Shown: positions 16,462 to 25,557, counted from the stretch's first letter. The stretch: 59,158 nt of DNA from Chromobacterium vaccinii (GCF_000971335.1 NZ_JZJL01000031.1:1-59158), one strand, 5' to 3'. Notes: generated by a model from the sequence alone, not told the origin. A program made the numbers and translations.

Positions 16462-16586
16462 TGCACGAGAGCCTGTTCACGATCTGTTCCGACATCGGCC
16501 GTTTCACGGCGCTCGGAATACAAGATCGCGGGCACGCTCGAATGGCAGGGCTGGTCGTGCCCGCAGCGCCAGGAGATTTACCATGA
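16461..16586 (+). CDS. Possible 41-codon ORF coupled to mgtA
   Basis: It begins MHESLFTICSDIG at 16461, overlapping the end of the 28-codon ORF. It stops at a TGA overlapping the mgtA ATG (ATGA, 16583-16586). The frame spans a 9-bp hairpin. No recognisable domain. The double overlap suggests ribosome hand-over into mgtA, but chance openness in GC-rich DNA is possible. Confidence 0.2.
   Translation: MHESLFTICSDIGRFTALGIQDRGHARMAGLVVPAAPGDLP
16528..16564 (+). promoter_or_regulatory. Long hairpin just before the mgtA ribosome site
   Basis: GCGGGCACG (16528-16536) pairs perfectly with CGTGCCCGC (16556-16564). The stem ends 6 nt before AGGAG at 16571-16575, the mgtA ribosome site. Confidence 0.4.
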
Positions 16587-19327
16587 CCAAGAACCTCACG
16601 CCCCGCAAACGGAACCGGGGCTTCATCGCCGCCCCGGGCAAAACCGGCGACCAAATCGCCTTCCGCCTGGCCCACGAAGCCTTGCTGCCGCAGGAAGAAA
16701 CCTTCAAGCGGCTGCGCAGCCAGCCGGAAGGCCTGACCTCCCTCGAAGCCGCCCAGAGGCTGGAGCAATACGGCCGCAACGAAGTGGCGCACGACAAGCC
16801 GCCTCATGCGCTGATCCAGTTGCTGCTGGCATTCAAGAACCCATTCGTGATGGTGCTGATCGCGCTGGCCGCGATCAGCTACGTGATGGACATCGCGATG
16901 GCGGCCCCGGACGACCAGGACTGGACCAAGGTCATCATCCTGGCCAGCATGATCGGCGTCAGCGGCCTGCTGCGGTTCTGGCAGGAGTACCGCTCGGCCA
17001 AGGCGGCGGAGAAACTGAAATCGCTGGTGCGCAACACCGCCACCGTCCAGCGCCGCCCCACCTCGCCGACCGTGCCCCTGCGCATGGAAGTGCCGATGAC
17101 CGAGCTGGTGGTCGGCGACATCGTCCACCTGCAAGCCGGCGACATGGTGCCCGCCGATGTGCGGCTGCTGGAATCCCGCGATCTGTTCATCAGCCAGGCG
17201 GTATTGACCGGCGAAGCGCTGCCGGTTGAGAAGTACGACACGCTGGGCGCGGTGGCCGCCAAATCCGCCGACGGCCAGACTGACGGCGACGCCGGCTTGC
17301 TTGATCTGTCCAACGCCTGCTTCATGGGCACCAACGTCGTGTCCGGCACCGCCCGCGCGGTAGTGGTGGCCACCGGCACCGATACCTATTTCGGCTCGCT
17401 GGCGCGCAACGTGGTCAGCCACAAGCGCATCGAGACCAGCTTCGACAAGGGCGTCAACAGCGTCTCCTGGCTGCTGATCCGCTTCATGCTGGTGATGGTG
17501 CCCATCGTCTTCATGATCAACGGCGTCACCAAGGGCGACTGGATGTCCGCCCTCACCTTCGCGCTGGCGGTGGCTGTGGGCCTGACGCCGGAAATGCTGC
17601 CGATGATCGTCTCCGCCAACCTGGCCAAGGGCGCGGTGGCGATGGCGCGGCGCAAGGTGGTGGTGAAGCGGCTGAACTCGGTGCAGAACTTCGGCGCGAT
17701 GGATGTGCTGTGCACCGACAAGACCGGCACCCTGACCCAGGACAAGATCATCCTGGAGCACCATTACGACGTTTACGGCGACAAGGACGAAACCACGCTG
17801 CAGCTGGCCTGGCTCAACAGCTTCCACCAGAGCGGCATGAAGAACCTGATGGACATCGCCATCGTCGAACGCGCTGACGAGCTGGGCGAACGCGTCAAGC
17901 TGCGCCATTACAGCAAGGTGGACGAGCTGCCGTTCGACTTCGAGCGCCGCCGGCTGTCTGTGATCCTGCAGGAGCAGAATGGCCAGCAACTGATGGTGTC
18001 CAAAGGAGCGGTGGAGGAGATGCTGGCTGTCTGCAGCCACATCCAGGACGGCGATGACGTGCGCGTGCTGAACGCGGAAGAACGCGCCCGCCTGCTGCGC
18101 CTGAGCCAGGAGTTCAATGCCGAAGGCTACCGCGTGCTGGTGGTGGCCACCCGCCACATTCCGTCCGACGAGCGCAAGAACGCCTACCAGACCGCCGACG
18201 AAAAAGGCCTGGTGGCGCGCGGCTTCCTGACTTTCCTCGATCCGCCTAAGGATTCGGCCGCGCCTGCGATCAAGGCGCTGAACGAATACGGCGTCGCGGT
18301 CAAAGTTTTGACCGGCGACAATCCCATCGTCACCGCCAAGGTCTGCCGCGACGTCGGCCTCAATCCGGGCAAGCCGCTGCTGGGCCCGGAAATCGAGGCG
18401 ATGGACGACGTGGCGCTGTGCGCCGCGGTCAAACGCACCACCATTTTCGCCAAGCTGACGCCGCTGCAGAAATCGCGGGTGGTGAAGGCGCTGCAAGCCA
18501 ATGGCCATACCGTGGGCTTCCTCGGCGACGGCATCAACGACGCGCCGGCGCTGCGCGACGCCGACGTCGGCATCTCGGTGGACAGCGGCGCCGACATCGC
18601 CAAGGAAACCGCCGACATCATCCTCTTGGAAAAGAGCCTGATGGTGCTGGAAGAAGGCGTGATCAAGGGCCGCGAAACCTTCGGCAACATCCTCAAGTAC
18701 CTGAACATGACCGCCAGCTCCAACTTCGGCAACGTGTTCTCGGTGCTGGTGGCCTCGGCCTGGCTGCCGTGGGAGCCGATGCTGGCGATGCAGCTGTTGC
18801 TGCAGAACCTGATCTACGACCTGTCGCAGATGTTCCTGCCCTGGGACAAGATGGACCCGGACTTCCTGAAAAAGCCGCGCAAGTGGGAAGCCGGCAACAT
18901 CAAGCGCTTCATGCTGTGGCTGGGGCCTACGTCCTCGGTATTCGACATCACCACCTACATCCTGCTGTGGACAGTGTTCGGCGCCGGCGCGGCCTACCAC
19001 ATGCACGGCGGCGACGGCGGCCAGCTGATCATGAACACCGGCTGGTTCATGGAAGGCCTGATCTCGCAGACGCTGGTGGTGCACATGTTGCGCACCCGCA
19101 AGATTCCGTTCCTGCAAAGCACGGCGTCGCTGCCGGTGCTGCTGTCGACTTCGATCGCCATCGCCATCGCCTGCTACCTGCCGTTCTCGCCGATCGCATC
19201 CTCGCTGGGCTTCATCCAGCTGGACTCCAGCTACTTCTGGTGGCTGCTGCTGACGATGGCCGGCTATCTGGCCCTGACGCAGACGGTGAAGACCATCTAC
19301 ATCAAGCGCTACGGCCAATGGTTCTAA
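16583..19327 (+). CDS. mgtA: Magnesium-translocating P-type ATPase
   Basis: A 914-aa inner-membrane P3B-type ATPase importing Mg2+. The phosphorylated aspartate lies at about 379 in CTDKTGTLTQDKI. The actuator motif is TGEALPVEKYD, the nucleotide domain has TGDNPIVTAK and the hinge has GDGINDAPALRDADVGIS. Ten transmembrane helices are expected, with NPFVMVLIALAAISYV as the first clear pair member. Length matches MgtA/MgtB. A strong AGGAG precedes the ATG. The long, multi-ORF leader upstream, with MgtL-like peptides and alternative hairpins, suggests control by cytosolic Mg2+ during leader translation. A terminator follows at 19363. Confidence 0.95.
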   Translation: MTKNLTPRKRNRGFIAAPGKTGDQIAFRLAHEALLPQEETFKRLRSQPEGLTSLEAAQRLEQYGRNEVAHDKPPHALIQLLLAFKNPFVMVLIALAAISYVMDIAMAAPDDQDWTKVIILASMIGVSGLLRFWQEYRSAKAAEKLKSLVRNTATVQRRPTSPTVPLRMEVPMTELVVGDIVHLQAGDMVPADVRLLESRDLFISQAVLTGEALPVEKYDTLGAVAAKSADGQTDGDAGLLDLSNACFMGTNVVSGTARAVVVATGTDTYFGSLARNVVSHKRIETSFDKGVNSVSWLLIRFMLVMVPIVFMINGVTKGDWMSALTFALAVAVGLTPEMLPMIVSANLAKGAVAMARRKVVVKRLNSVQNFGAMDVLCTDKTGTLTQDKIILEHHYDVYGDKDETTLQLAWLNSFHQSGMKNLMDIAIVERADELGERVKLRHYSKVDELPFDFERRRLSVILQEQNGQQLMVSKGAVEEMLAVCSHIQDGDDVRVLNAEERARLLRLSQEFNAEGYRVLVVATRHIPSDERKNAYQTADEKGLVARGFLTFLDPPKDSAAPAIKALNEYGVAVKVLTGDNPIVTAKVCRDVGLNPGKPLLGPEIEAMDDVALCAAVKRTTIFAKLTPLQKSRVVKALQANGHTVGFLGDGINDAPALRDADVGISVDSGADIAKETADIILLEKSLMVLEEGVIKGRETFGNILKYLNMTASSNFGNVFSVLVASAWLPWEPMLAMQLLLQNLIYDLSQMFLPWDKMDPDFLKKPRKWEAGNIKRFMLWLGPTSSVFDITTYILLWTVFGAGAAYHMHGGDGGQLIMNTGWFMEGLISQTLVVHMLRTRKIPFLQSTASLPVLLSTSIAIAIACYLPFSPIASSLGFIQLDSSYFWWLLLTMAGYLALTQTVKTIYIKRYGQWF

Positions 19328-19362
19328 GCGCCCGATAAGGCGGCAACGCCAAAGCATGCCCG

Positions 19363-19387
19363 AGGCCGGTCAATGACCGGCCTTTTT
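19363..19387 (+). terminator. Intrinsic terminator of mgtA
   Basis: A perfect 9-bp stem AGGCCGGTC/GACCGGCCT with an AAT loop is followed by five T residues. Confidence 0.85.
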
Positions 19388-19439
19388 CATATCGCCAACC
19401 CGCCTTTAGTTCAGCAACATCCAAGCCGCCAGGATTTTT

Positions 19440-19454
19440 GTGCAAAACCTGCAC
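19440..19454. promoter_or_regulatory. Inverted repeat upstream of the thiamine-diphosphate operon
   Basis: GTGCA-N5-TGCAC lies about 200 bp before the operon start, within a 260-bp gap holding no gene I can support. It may be an operator; the regulator is not identifiable. Confidence 0.2.
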
Positions 19455-19649
19455 TTTTAGACAGCTAGTATTCGTACCTAAGCGCTTCCGCCTCTTCTTC
19501 CCGCCTCATGAAAATCACGGCCCCTCCCTCATGCCGGCGGCCTCCCGCAAACTGTGGAAATTAATCCGGCAAGGCTTCGTCCATATCCATCCGCTCCGGG
19601 CTGAATTACCACAAACAGTATCCATTCCAATAACCAGATGGAGAAAACC

Positions 19650-21563
19650 ATGAGCATGGACGATGCAGGCGGCCAGAAGCGCTGGGCGCGCGATTACGTG
19701 TTCGACATCCTGAGCCAGCTGGGCATACGCCGTATTTTCGGCGTGCCCGGCACCAACGAGATTCCCATCATCGACGGCACCTCCTATCCGGAAAACGAGG
19801 TGGAATACATCGAATGCCTGCACGAAAACATCGCCATCGGCGCAGCGATGGGCTCGGCGCGGATGACCGGAAAGCCCGGGGTGCTGGTGGTCCACGTGAC
19901 GCCCGGCATCGCCCACGCCATCGGCAACCTGTTCAACGCCTGGCGCTCCCAGGCGCCGCTGGTGATCCTGTGTTGCCAACAGCAGAACGAGCTGGTCACC
20001 CAGGAACCTCTGCTGGCTTCAAACCTGGTGGACCTGGCCCGCCAATACACCAAGTGGGCGCATGAGGTCCGCACCGAGCAGGAATTCCCAATGGTGCTGC
20101 AACGCGCGTTCAAGGAAGCGATGGCGCCGCCCAACGGCCCGGTCTTCGTCGCCATTCCCTGGGAATTCACCATGCGCCGCATCGGCGACGACGATCGCAT
20201 CAAGGGCGTGACGAAGATCTCGCCGCACTTCACCGCCGATCGCCAGGCGATAGCGCAGGCGGCGCAACTGCTGCGCGAGGCCAAGAATCCCATCATCGTC
20301 ACCGGAGACGCCGCCGGCTACGCCGAAGCCTGGCCGGAGCTGCAGCGAATGGCGGAGCTGCTGGGCGCGCCGGTGCTGCAGCAAACCTTCAGCAGCCTGG
20401 CCAATTTCCCCAACAACGATTACCACTGGCAGGGCGAGCTGCCCGGCAGCCAGTCCGGCGTGCAGCAGGTATTCGCCGGCCATGACGTCGCCTTTCTGTG
20501 CGGCTTCAGCAACCAGGCGCAGATCACGGTCTACAAGTACAGCGACGGCCCGCTGATCCCGCCAAATGTCACGCAGGTCTACCTCAGCAACCACACCTGG
20601 GACATCGGCAAGAACTACTACGGCGAGGCCGCGCTGTTCGGCGACCTGAAAGCCACGCTGCCGCTGATCAACCAGTTGATCGGCGACCAGCCTTCCCCGG
20701 CGGCCATCGCGCGCAACACCAAGCTGAAAGAGCTGGCCGCCCAGCGCAAGGTCGCCTGGGACGCCTATCTGCGCGAAGCGATGCACCAGAACGAGATCTG
20801 GGCGGTAGTGATCGCCGACGCGCTGCGCAAGGAAATCGGCGAGCGCCAGCTGGAAAAGCAGTTCGTCTACGTGCACGAGGCGGTATCCGATCCGGCGCCA
20901 TTCCAATACCTGCTGCCGTTCACCGACCAAGCGGCGGCGCCGATCAGCTACTACTGCGTCGGCGGCGGCTCGCTGGGCTGGTCGATGCCGGCCACGCTGG
21001 GCATCAAGCTGGAACCGGACGGCTGCCAGGGCATAGACACCCGCTTCGTCGTCGCCGCCACCGGCGACGGCTCCTCGCTGTTCTACCCGCAAACCTGGTG
21101 GACCGCGCAACACCGTCAGTTGGGCGTGCTGTACATCATCACCAACAACCACGAGTACCACACGTTGCAGATGGGCCTCCAGCAGGTGGAAGCGATATAC
21201 GGCGACGCGCCCGGCTACGAATGGACCGCCAAGACGCAAGATCCGGAATACCTGCGCATCCATCGTCCCAAGCCGGATTTCGTCACCCTGGCCAAGGCCT
21301 TCGGCGGCATGGAGGGCGAGATCGTCCGCCATCCGGAAGACGTGCGCGCGGCGGTCAGGCGCGGCATTGGCCACGCGCTGGGCGGCCACGCCTACGTGCT
21401 GGACATGCATACCGTCGGCCTGGAGCAAACCCCGCCTACGCCGGAAGAAGCCAATGCCCGCTACGAAAAGCAGCCCCGCCTGGACTGCTTCCACTTCGGC
21501 GCGGACGCGCTGCGGCGCAACGACGATGCCGGCCTGCCGGGCAATGTGCCGGTGATCTTCTGA
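19650..21563 (+). CDS. Thiamine-diphosphate-dependent decarboxylase/synthase-like enzyme
   Basis: A member of the acetolactate synthase/benzoylformate decarboxylase superfamily, about 637 aa. The activating glutamate is in CLHENIAIGAAMG near residue 59. The central domain follows, and the ThDP/Mg motif GDGSSLFYP...ITNN lies at about 472-500. Partial motifs shared with relatives include FGVPGTNEIPIID and VHVTPGIAHAIGNLFNA. The ATG at 19638 is possible, but GGAG at 19641-19644 suits the ATG at 19650. It is cotranscribed with an amine oxidase gene 31 bp downstream. Product unknown. A plausible idea is that the oxidase makes a 2-oxo acid that this enzyme decarboxylates or condenses. Confidence 0.75.
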   Translation: MSMDDAGGQKRWARDYVFDILSQLGIRRIFGVPGTNEIPIIDGTSYPENEVEYIECLHENIAIGAAMGSARMTGKPGVLVVHVTPGIAHAIGNLFNAWRSQAPLVILCCQQQNELVTQEPLLASNLVDLARQYTKWAHEVRTEQEFPMVLQRAFKEAMAPPNGPVFVAIPWEFTMRRIGDDDRIKGVTKISPHFTADRQAIAQAAQLLREAKNPIIVTGDAAGYAEAWPELQRMAELLGAPVLQQTFSSLANFPNNDYHWQGELPGSQSGVQQVFAGHDVAFLCGFSNQAQITVYKYSDGPLIPPNVTQVYLSNHTWDIGKNYYGEAALFGDLKATLPLINQLIGDQPSPAAIARNTKLKELAAQRKVAWDAYLREAMHQNEIWAVVIADALRKEIGERQLEKQFVYVHEAVSDPAPFQYLLPFTDQAAAPISYYCVGGGSLGWSMPATLGIKLEPDGCQGIDTRFVVAATGDGSSLFYPQTWWTAQHRQLGVLYIITNNHEYHTLQMGLQQVEAIYGDAPGYEWTAKTQDPEYLRIHRPKPDFVTLAKAFGGMEGEIVRHPEDVRAAVRRGIGHALGGHAYVLDMHTVGLEQTPPTPEEANARYEKQPRLDCFHFGADALRRNDDAGLPGNVPVIF

Positions 21564-21594
21564 ACGCAATCCACCCAGAGAAGGAAACAGCACC

Positions 21595-23214
21595 ATGGCT
21601 GAAGAAAATTTCGACATCGCCATCGTCGGCGGCGGCGTATCCGGCGTCTATTGCGCCTGGCGGCTGAAACAAACCAACCCCGGGCAGAAGATCGCCGTAT
21701 TCGAAGCCAGCGACCACATCGGCGGGCGGTTGCTGTCGGTGCGCCCGCCCGACATTCCCGACATGGTGGCGGAACTGGGCGGCATGCGCATCCTGCCCGC
21801 GGTGCAGCCGCTGGTGACGAAATTGATCACCGAATTGAATCAGGAGCTGCCGGCCGACGAACAGATCACGCTCTACAAGTTTCCGGTGGACGAGCCCCAG
21901 AACATCGCCTTCCTGCGCGGCGTCTACCTGCGTCTGGCCGACTTCACCAATGATCCGGACATCGTTCCCTACCAGCTGAATTTCATCGACCACGGCCAAA
22001 GCGCCGGCGAGGTGATCGTCAACGCGATCGAACAGATCGTGCCCGGCATCACCAACCCGAACCTGAACGAGGAACAGCGCCGCGAAATGGCGCAAAGCGC
22101 CGAATTCGGCGGCGTGCCGCTGTACAAGCAAGGCTTCTGGAACGTGCTGCTGCGGGTCATCACCGGCGAGGCCTACCACTACGCCGAAGATGTCGGCGGC
22201 TACGACTCAACGCTGTGCAACTGGAACGCGGCGGACGCGATTCCATGGTATCTGTCGGACTTCGGGGTCAGCCCGGAATACATGGGCTTCTGCAACGGCT
22301 TCCAACAGGTGCCGCTGTCGCTGGCCCAGCTGTTTGAAAAATCCGGCGGCGATGTCAGGCTGGCATCCCACATCTCCCATATCACGCTGCAGGGTGACGG
22401 CTTCGCCTTCCAGGTCAACGGCAGCGCGGCGACGGCCAAGAAGCTGATCCTGGCGATGCCGCGCCGCTCGCTGGAACTGCTGACCGCCACCAGCCCGGCG
22501 CTGCAGGACGCCAAGACCCAGGCGCTGATCTCCACCGTCACGCCGCGGCCGCTGTTCAAGCTGTTCACCACCTATGACAGCCCCTGGTGGCGCAACACCG
22601 GCTACTCCTCCACCGACGCCAAGGGCGAACCGATCTACGTCGCGGTGCAGGCCGGCCGCTCGGTCACCGACCTGCCGGTGCGGCAAACCTACTATTGGCC
22701 GAAAAGCGATGGCACCGCCGCCACCGAAGGCCACGCGATGTTGCTGGCCAGCTACGACGACGGCGACAACACCGGCTTCTGGGACGGGCTGCGCGCCAAG
22801 CGCCGCCAGCCCAGAGCGCTCGGCAGGGATGTGGCGCCGCTGGCCGACCCCTTCATCGGCGTGGACGACAATGTGCAGCGCGACGAGCTGGAGTGGCACC
22901 AGTACAAGGCGCCGCGGATGATGACCGAGGAAGTGACCCGCCAGCTGACCGTGATGCACAGCCTGAACTACACGCCCAAGGTGCGCAACGCCGCCTACCG
23001 CGACTGGGGCGACGATCCGTTCGGCGGCGGCTGGAACAGCTGGAACATCGGCGTGAAGAGCTGGGAAGTGAAACATGCCGTGGTGCAGCCGACCGACCTG
23101 CCCCTGTACATCTGCGGCGAAGCCTACTCCGACGCGCAGGGCTGGGTGGAAGGCGCGCTGCAGACCGCCGGCTACCTGCTGGGTAAGCTCGGCGTCGCGC
23201 CCTTCCCGCAGTGA
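21595..23214 (+). CDS. FAD-dependent amine/amino-acid oxidase
   Basis: A 539-aa flavoprotein of the monoamine oxidase/L-amino-acid oxidase superfamily. The dinucleotide-binding motif is DIAIVGGGVSGVYCAWRL at the N-terminus. GGRLLSV and ELGGMRILP follow, as in amine oxidases, and the C-terminal FAD motif is LYICGEAYSDAQGWVEGALQTAG. No signal peptide is present, so the enzyme is cytosolic. It resembles the class that includes VioA and RebO in size, but I see no specific signature for tryptophan. It is the second gene of an operon with the ThDP enzyme, ending at a terminator. Substrate not determinable from sequence. Confidence 0.8.
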   Translation: MAEENFDIAIVGGGVSGVYCAWRLKQTNPGQKIAVFEASDHIGGRLLSVRPPDIPDMVAELGGMRILPAVQPLVTKLITELNQELPADEQITLYKFPVDEPQNIAFLRGVYLRLADFTNDPDIVPYQLNFIDHGQSAGEVIVNAIEQIVPGITNPNLNEEQRREMAQSAEFGGVPLYKQGFWNVLLRVITGEAYHYAEDVGGYDSTLCNWNAADAIPWYLSDFGVSPEYMGFCNGFQQVPLSLAQLFEKSGGDVRLASHISHITLQGDGFAFQVNGSAATAKKLILAMPRRSLELLTATSPALQDAKTQALISTVTPRPLFKLFTTYDSPWWRNTGYSSTDAKGEPIYVAVQAGRSVTDLPVRQTYYWPKSDGTAATEGHAMLLASYDDGDNTGFWDGLRAKRRQPRALGRDVAPLADPFIGVDDNVQRDELEWHQYKAPRMMTEEVTRQLTVMHSLNYTPKVRNAAYRDWGDDPFGGGWNSWNIGVKSWEVKHAVVQPTDLPLYICGEAYSDAQGWVEGALQTAGYLLGKLGVAPFPQ

Positions 23215-23227
23215 TCGACGCGTAGAC

Positions 23228-23262
23228 AACGGACCGTCCGGCCAAGCCGGCGGTCCGTTTTT
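23228..23262. terminator. Bidirectional terminator between convergent genes
   Basis: An outer stem AACGGACCG/CGGTCCGTT (23228-23236, 23251-23259) encloses CCGGC/GCCGG, with a T run on the plus side. It serves the oxidase operon and may also affect the opposite-strand gene ending at 23262. Confidence 0.8.
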
Positions 23263-23876
23263 CAAATCTGGTCCTGATCCACCAATCCCAGGCGCGGCAC
23301 CACGGCGCCCTCTCCCAGCACCGTCCCCGGCGACAATACCGCGTTGGCCCCCACCCGCACGCCATCGCCCAGCAAGGCCCCCAGCTTTTCCAGCCCCGGC
23401 AGCAGCACCTTGCCGGCCACATGCAGGCGTATGGTTTTGTCGTCGCGCTCGTTCCAGTGATTGGCCAGGATGCTCCCGGCCTCCAGATTGACATCGGCGC
23501 CCAGCACCGAATCGCCGACGAAATTAAAGTGCGCCAGCCGGCTGCCCGGCCCGACGATGGAAGTCTTGATCTCGCAGCCCGGCCCGACCGTCGCGCAAGG
23601 ACACAAAACTACACCGCCGCGCAAATAGGCGTGGGCGGCCACCCGGCAACCGGGGCCTATCCAGACCGGCCCCTTCAGGATCGCCCCCGCTTCCAGCGTC
23701 GCGCCGCGATGGATCATCGCCTCGCCATTCAACACCCATTCATCGGGATTGGCGGTGGCGCGTAGCGCCGCCAACTCATCGGGCAAGTCTCTCAGCCATC
23801 GCCAGGGCTCATCGGCGGCATCAAGCCAAGGCAAGGCCTGGGCCACGGAATGCAACAAGCGGTGAAATTCCGGCAT
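23262..23876 (-). CDS. Left-handed beta-helix (hexapeptide repeat) nucleotidyl/acyltransferase-like protein
   Basis: A 204-aa protein. About 55 helical residues lead into hexapeptide repeats (AMIHRG, ATLEAG, AILKGP, VWIGPG, CRVAAH...) that form a left-handed beta-helix through residue 190. NLEAGSILANHWNERDD resembles the acetyltransferase half of GlmU-type proteins, but there is no pyrophosphorylase domain. Such proteins transfer acyl groups to sugars or act in envelope polysaccharide synthesis. Substrate unknown. It stands alone between the oxidase operon and the porin. Confidence 0.65.
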   Translation of the reverse strand: MPEFHRLLHSVAQALPWLDAADEPWRWLRDLPDELAALRATANPDEWVLNGEAMIHRGATLEAGAILKGPVWIGPGCRVAAHAYLRGGVVLCPCATVGPGCEIKTSIVGPGSRLAHFNFVGDSVLGADVNLEAGSILANHWNERDDKTIRLHVAGKVLLPGLEKLGALLGDGVRVGANAVLSPGTVLGEGAVVPRLGLVDQDQI

Positions 23877-23944
23877 CGGAGCTCCTCAGGGCAAAGAAGC
23901 TATTTGACGCGCGCAAGCGCAGGCCGGCAAGCATCCAAAACAAA

Positions 23945-23972
23945 ACTGCCGTCCCCTTGCGGGAACGGCAGT
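23945..23972 (-). terminator. Terminator of the porin gene
   Basis: An 8-bp stem ACTGCCGT/ACGGCAGT extended by CCC/GGG, followed on the minus strand by TTTTGTTTTGG. It lies 60 bp after the porin stop. Confidence 0.75.
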
Positions 23973-24031
23973 CTGTATTGTCGCTTCGATGTCAGCCCAT
24001 CGGAGCGTCCTGTTCCAATCCGTTGCCGGTA

Positions 24032-25108
24032 TTAGAAGGAGTGAACCATGTTCAGACCCACGCCGCGCAGCTTGCTGCCGGTGCTGGAAGCGTCGCTGCC
24101 ATTGTTGAAGATGGCTTGATCAGCCTTCACTTCGCCGTATTGCAGGCCAACGGTGGTGCGCTTGGACATTTGATAGTCCACGCCGACCAGGAATTGCTTG
24201 TAGCCGGTGTTGTCCACACGCACGCCGTCCTTGTCGTAGTCCTTGGCCTGAGCGTAGGTGATCTTCGGAGTGAAGGCGCCCAGGGTGTAGGCCGCGGTCA
24301 GCGCGTATTCCTGCGACTTGTACTTGCTGCCGTCACCAGCCGGAACCGTGTTGTTCTGCAGGAAGCTCAGCGGAGTGATGGAGCTGTCGCCACGATCGTT
24401 GCGGTAGCCGAAGGCAAGCAGCAGGTTGTTGGCATTGTAGCCAGCTTCCAGGCGGTGGCTGTCATTCGCTTGGGTGCGCACGCCAGCGGCAACCACCGGG
24501 GTCTGGTGGATGTACTGGTATTTGCCGAAGAAGCCGCTGTTCTCGTACGACAGGCCCAGGTTGTAGGTTTCACGCTGGGTGGTCTGCGCATCCTTATTGA
24601 ACGCGTTGCTCTTGTCTTCCTTGGTGCCGTACAGGAAAGCGCCCTGGAAGCCATTGTAATTGGCGGTGTCGAAGCGGATGGCGTTCTTCACGCGCTCGTC
24701 GTCGCGGGTGAAGGCGTTCAGTTGCAGCGCGTTGCTGGAACTTTCCCACGGATTCACGACGCTCATGTTGGAGTCGCTGAAGGTGGAGATGTTGCCCAGG
24801 CGAACCTTGCCGTAGCCGGTATCCAGGCCGACGAAGGATTCGCGGCTGGCGAACGTGCCGTAACCCTGACGGTTGGTGCCGTCAATGTCGAAACCGCTCT
24901 CAACCTGCCAGATGGCCTTCAGGCCATTGCCCAGATCTTCGCCGCCTTTGAAGCCGATACGGGAGCCCATATCGTCGACATTGGTTTGATTCACGCCACC
25001 AGCGTGAACATTTTCCACGCCGGCCTTCAGTTGGCCGTAGATGGTGACATCAGCGAATGCGGCAGCCGGCAGAGTGGCAACCGCCAGGGCGATCAGAGTT
25101 TTTTTCAT
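24032..25108 (-). CDS. Gram-negative general porin (neisserial type)
   Basis: A 358-aa outer-membrane beta-barrel. The signal peptide is MKKTLIALAVATLPAAAFA, followed by the typical mature start DVTIYGQLKAGVE. The porin motif SRIGFKGGEDLGNGLKAIWQVESGF is present and the protein ends in the barrel-signal phenylalanine (NMVHSF). The family forms trimeric channels for small hydrophilic solutes. The frame opens at a TTG at 25117, but the ATG at 25108 starts the signal peptide. An OmpR/EnvZ-type pair lies upstream on the same strand, a plausible but unproven regulator. Confidence 0.93.
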   Translation of the reverse strand: MKKTLIALAVATLPAAAFADVTIYGQLKAGVENVHAGGVNQTNVDDMGSRIGFKGGEDLGNGLKAIWQVESGFDIDGTNRQGYGTFASRESFVGLDTGYGKVRLGNISTFSDSNMSVVNPWESSSNALQLNAFTRDDERVKNAIRFDTANYNGFQGAFLYGTKEDKSNAFNKDAQTTQRETYNLGLSYENSGFFGKYQYIHQTPVVAAGVRTQANDSHRLEAGYNANNLLLAFGYRNDRGDSSITPLSFLQNNTVPAGDGSKYKSQEYALTAAYTLGAFTPKITYAQAKDYDKDGVRVDNTGYKQFLVGVDYQMSKRTTVGLQYGEVKADQAIFNNGSDASSTGSKLRGVGLNMVHSF

Positions 25109-25117
25109 GGTGAACAA

Positions 25118-25557
25118 TCCTTGTGGCTTGTCTTAGAAAGCGATTGAATACTAATTCCACAGATGGATATATGCAAGTGAACACTTCGGTACCATGTTGT
25201 AAAAACACATCACAGGATGCAAAAATACAACACTAGTCATGAGATCAGAAATCTTGTCCAAACTTAACAATTTTATGTGTTTTTATTGCTTAATGAACAT
25301 TAACAAAGCCATTAACACCGAAACAATGTTCAGTAGCGAAAAAAAAGGCCCACATCTGTGGGCCTTACATAAGGATAGACTTGACCTGAGCCTGTTCGAA
25401 CCTAAAGAATTCAGACATCAACCAGACTCAATTTAGAGTGTACTCGCTTTCGTTTTTCCAATCAATTTGTTTGCCAGCGCACTTTGTCAAACATTGTTAA
25501 GCCCTTCCGCGCGCTCTGCGAGCGCGGCCATGCCGCGATGGCCAGCAGACCCTAGGC
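25118..25557. other. AT-rich intergenic region: porin promoter and two-component terminator
   Basis: No convincing gene here. A 65-codon plus-strand frame at 25239-25436 lacks a ribosome site and reads through the terminator hairpin. The part next to the porin is AT-rich, as expected for a strong promoter, but I cannot assign the hexamers with confidence. Confidence 0.5.
25339..25366 (-). terminator. Terminator of the two-component operon
   Basis: A perfect 10-bp stem AAGGCCCACA/TGTGGGCCTT (25345-25354 with 25357-25366) is followed on the minus strand by a run of eight T residues. It lies about 190 bp after the sensor-kinase stop. Confidence 0.85.

Noticed and set aside
16259-19357. 1032-codon open frame antisense to mgtA
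   Set aside because: It mirrors codon positions of mgtA, has a His/Gln/Arg-rich composition typical of GC-rich shadows and no domain; mgtA has clear motifs.
25239-25436. 65-codon plus-strand ORF in the porin upstream region
   Set aside because: No ribosome site, AT-rich non-coding composition, and it spans the terminator hairpin of the two-component operon.
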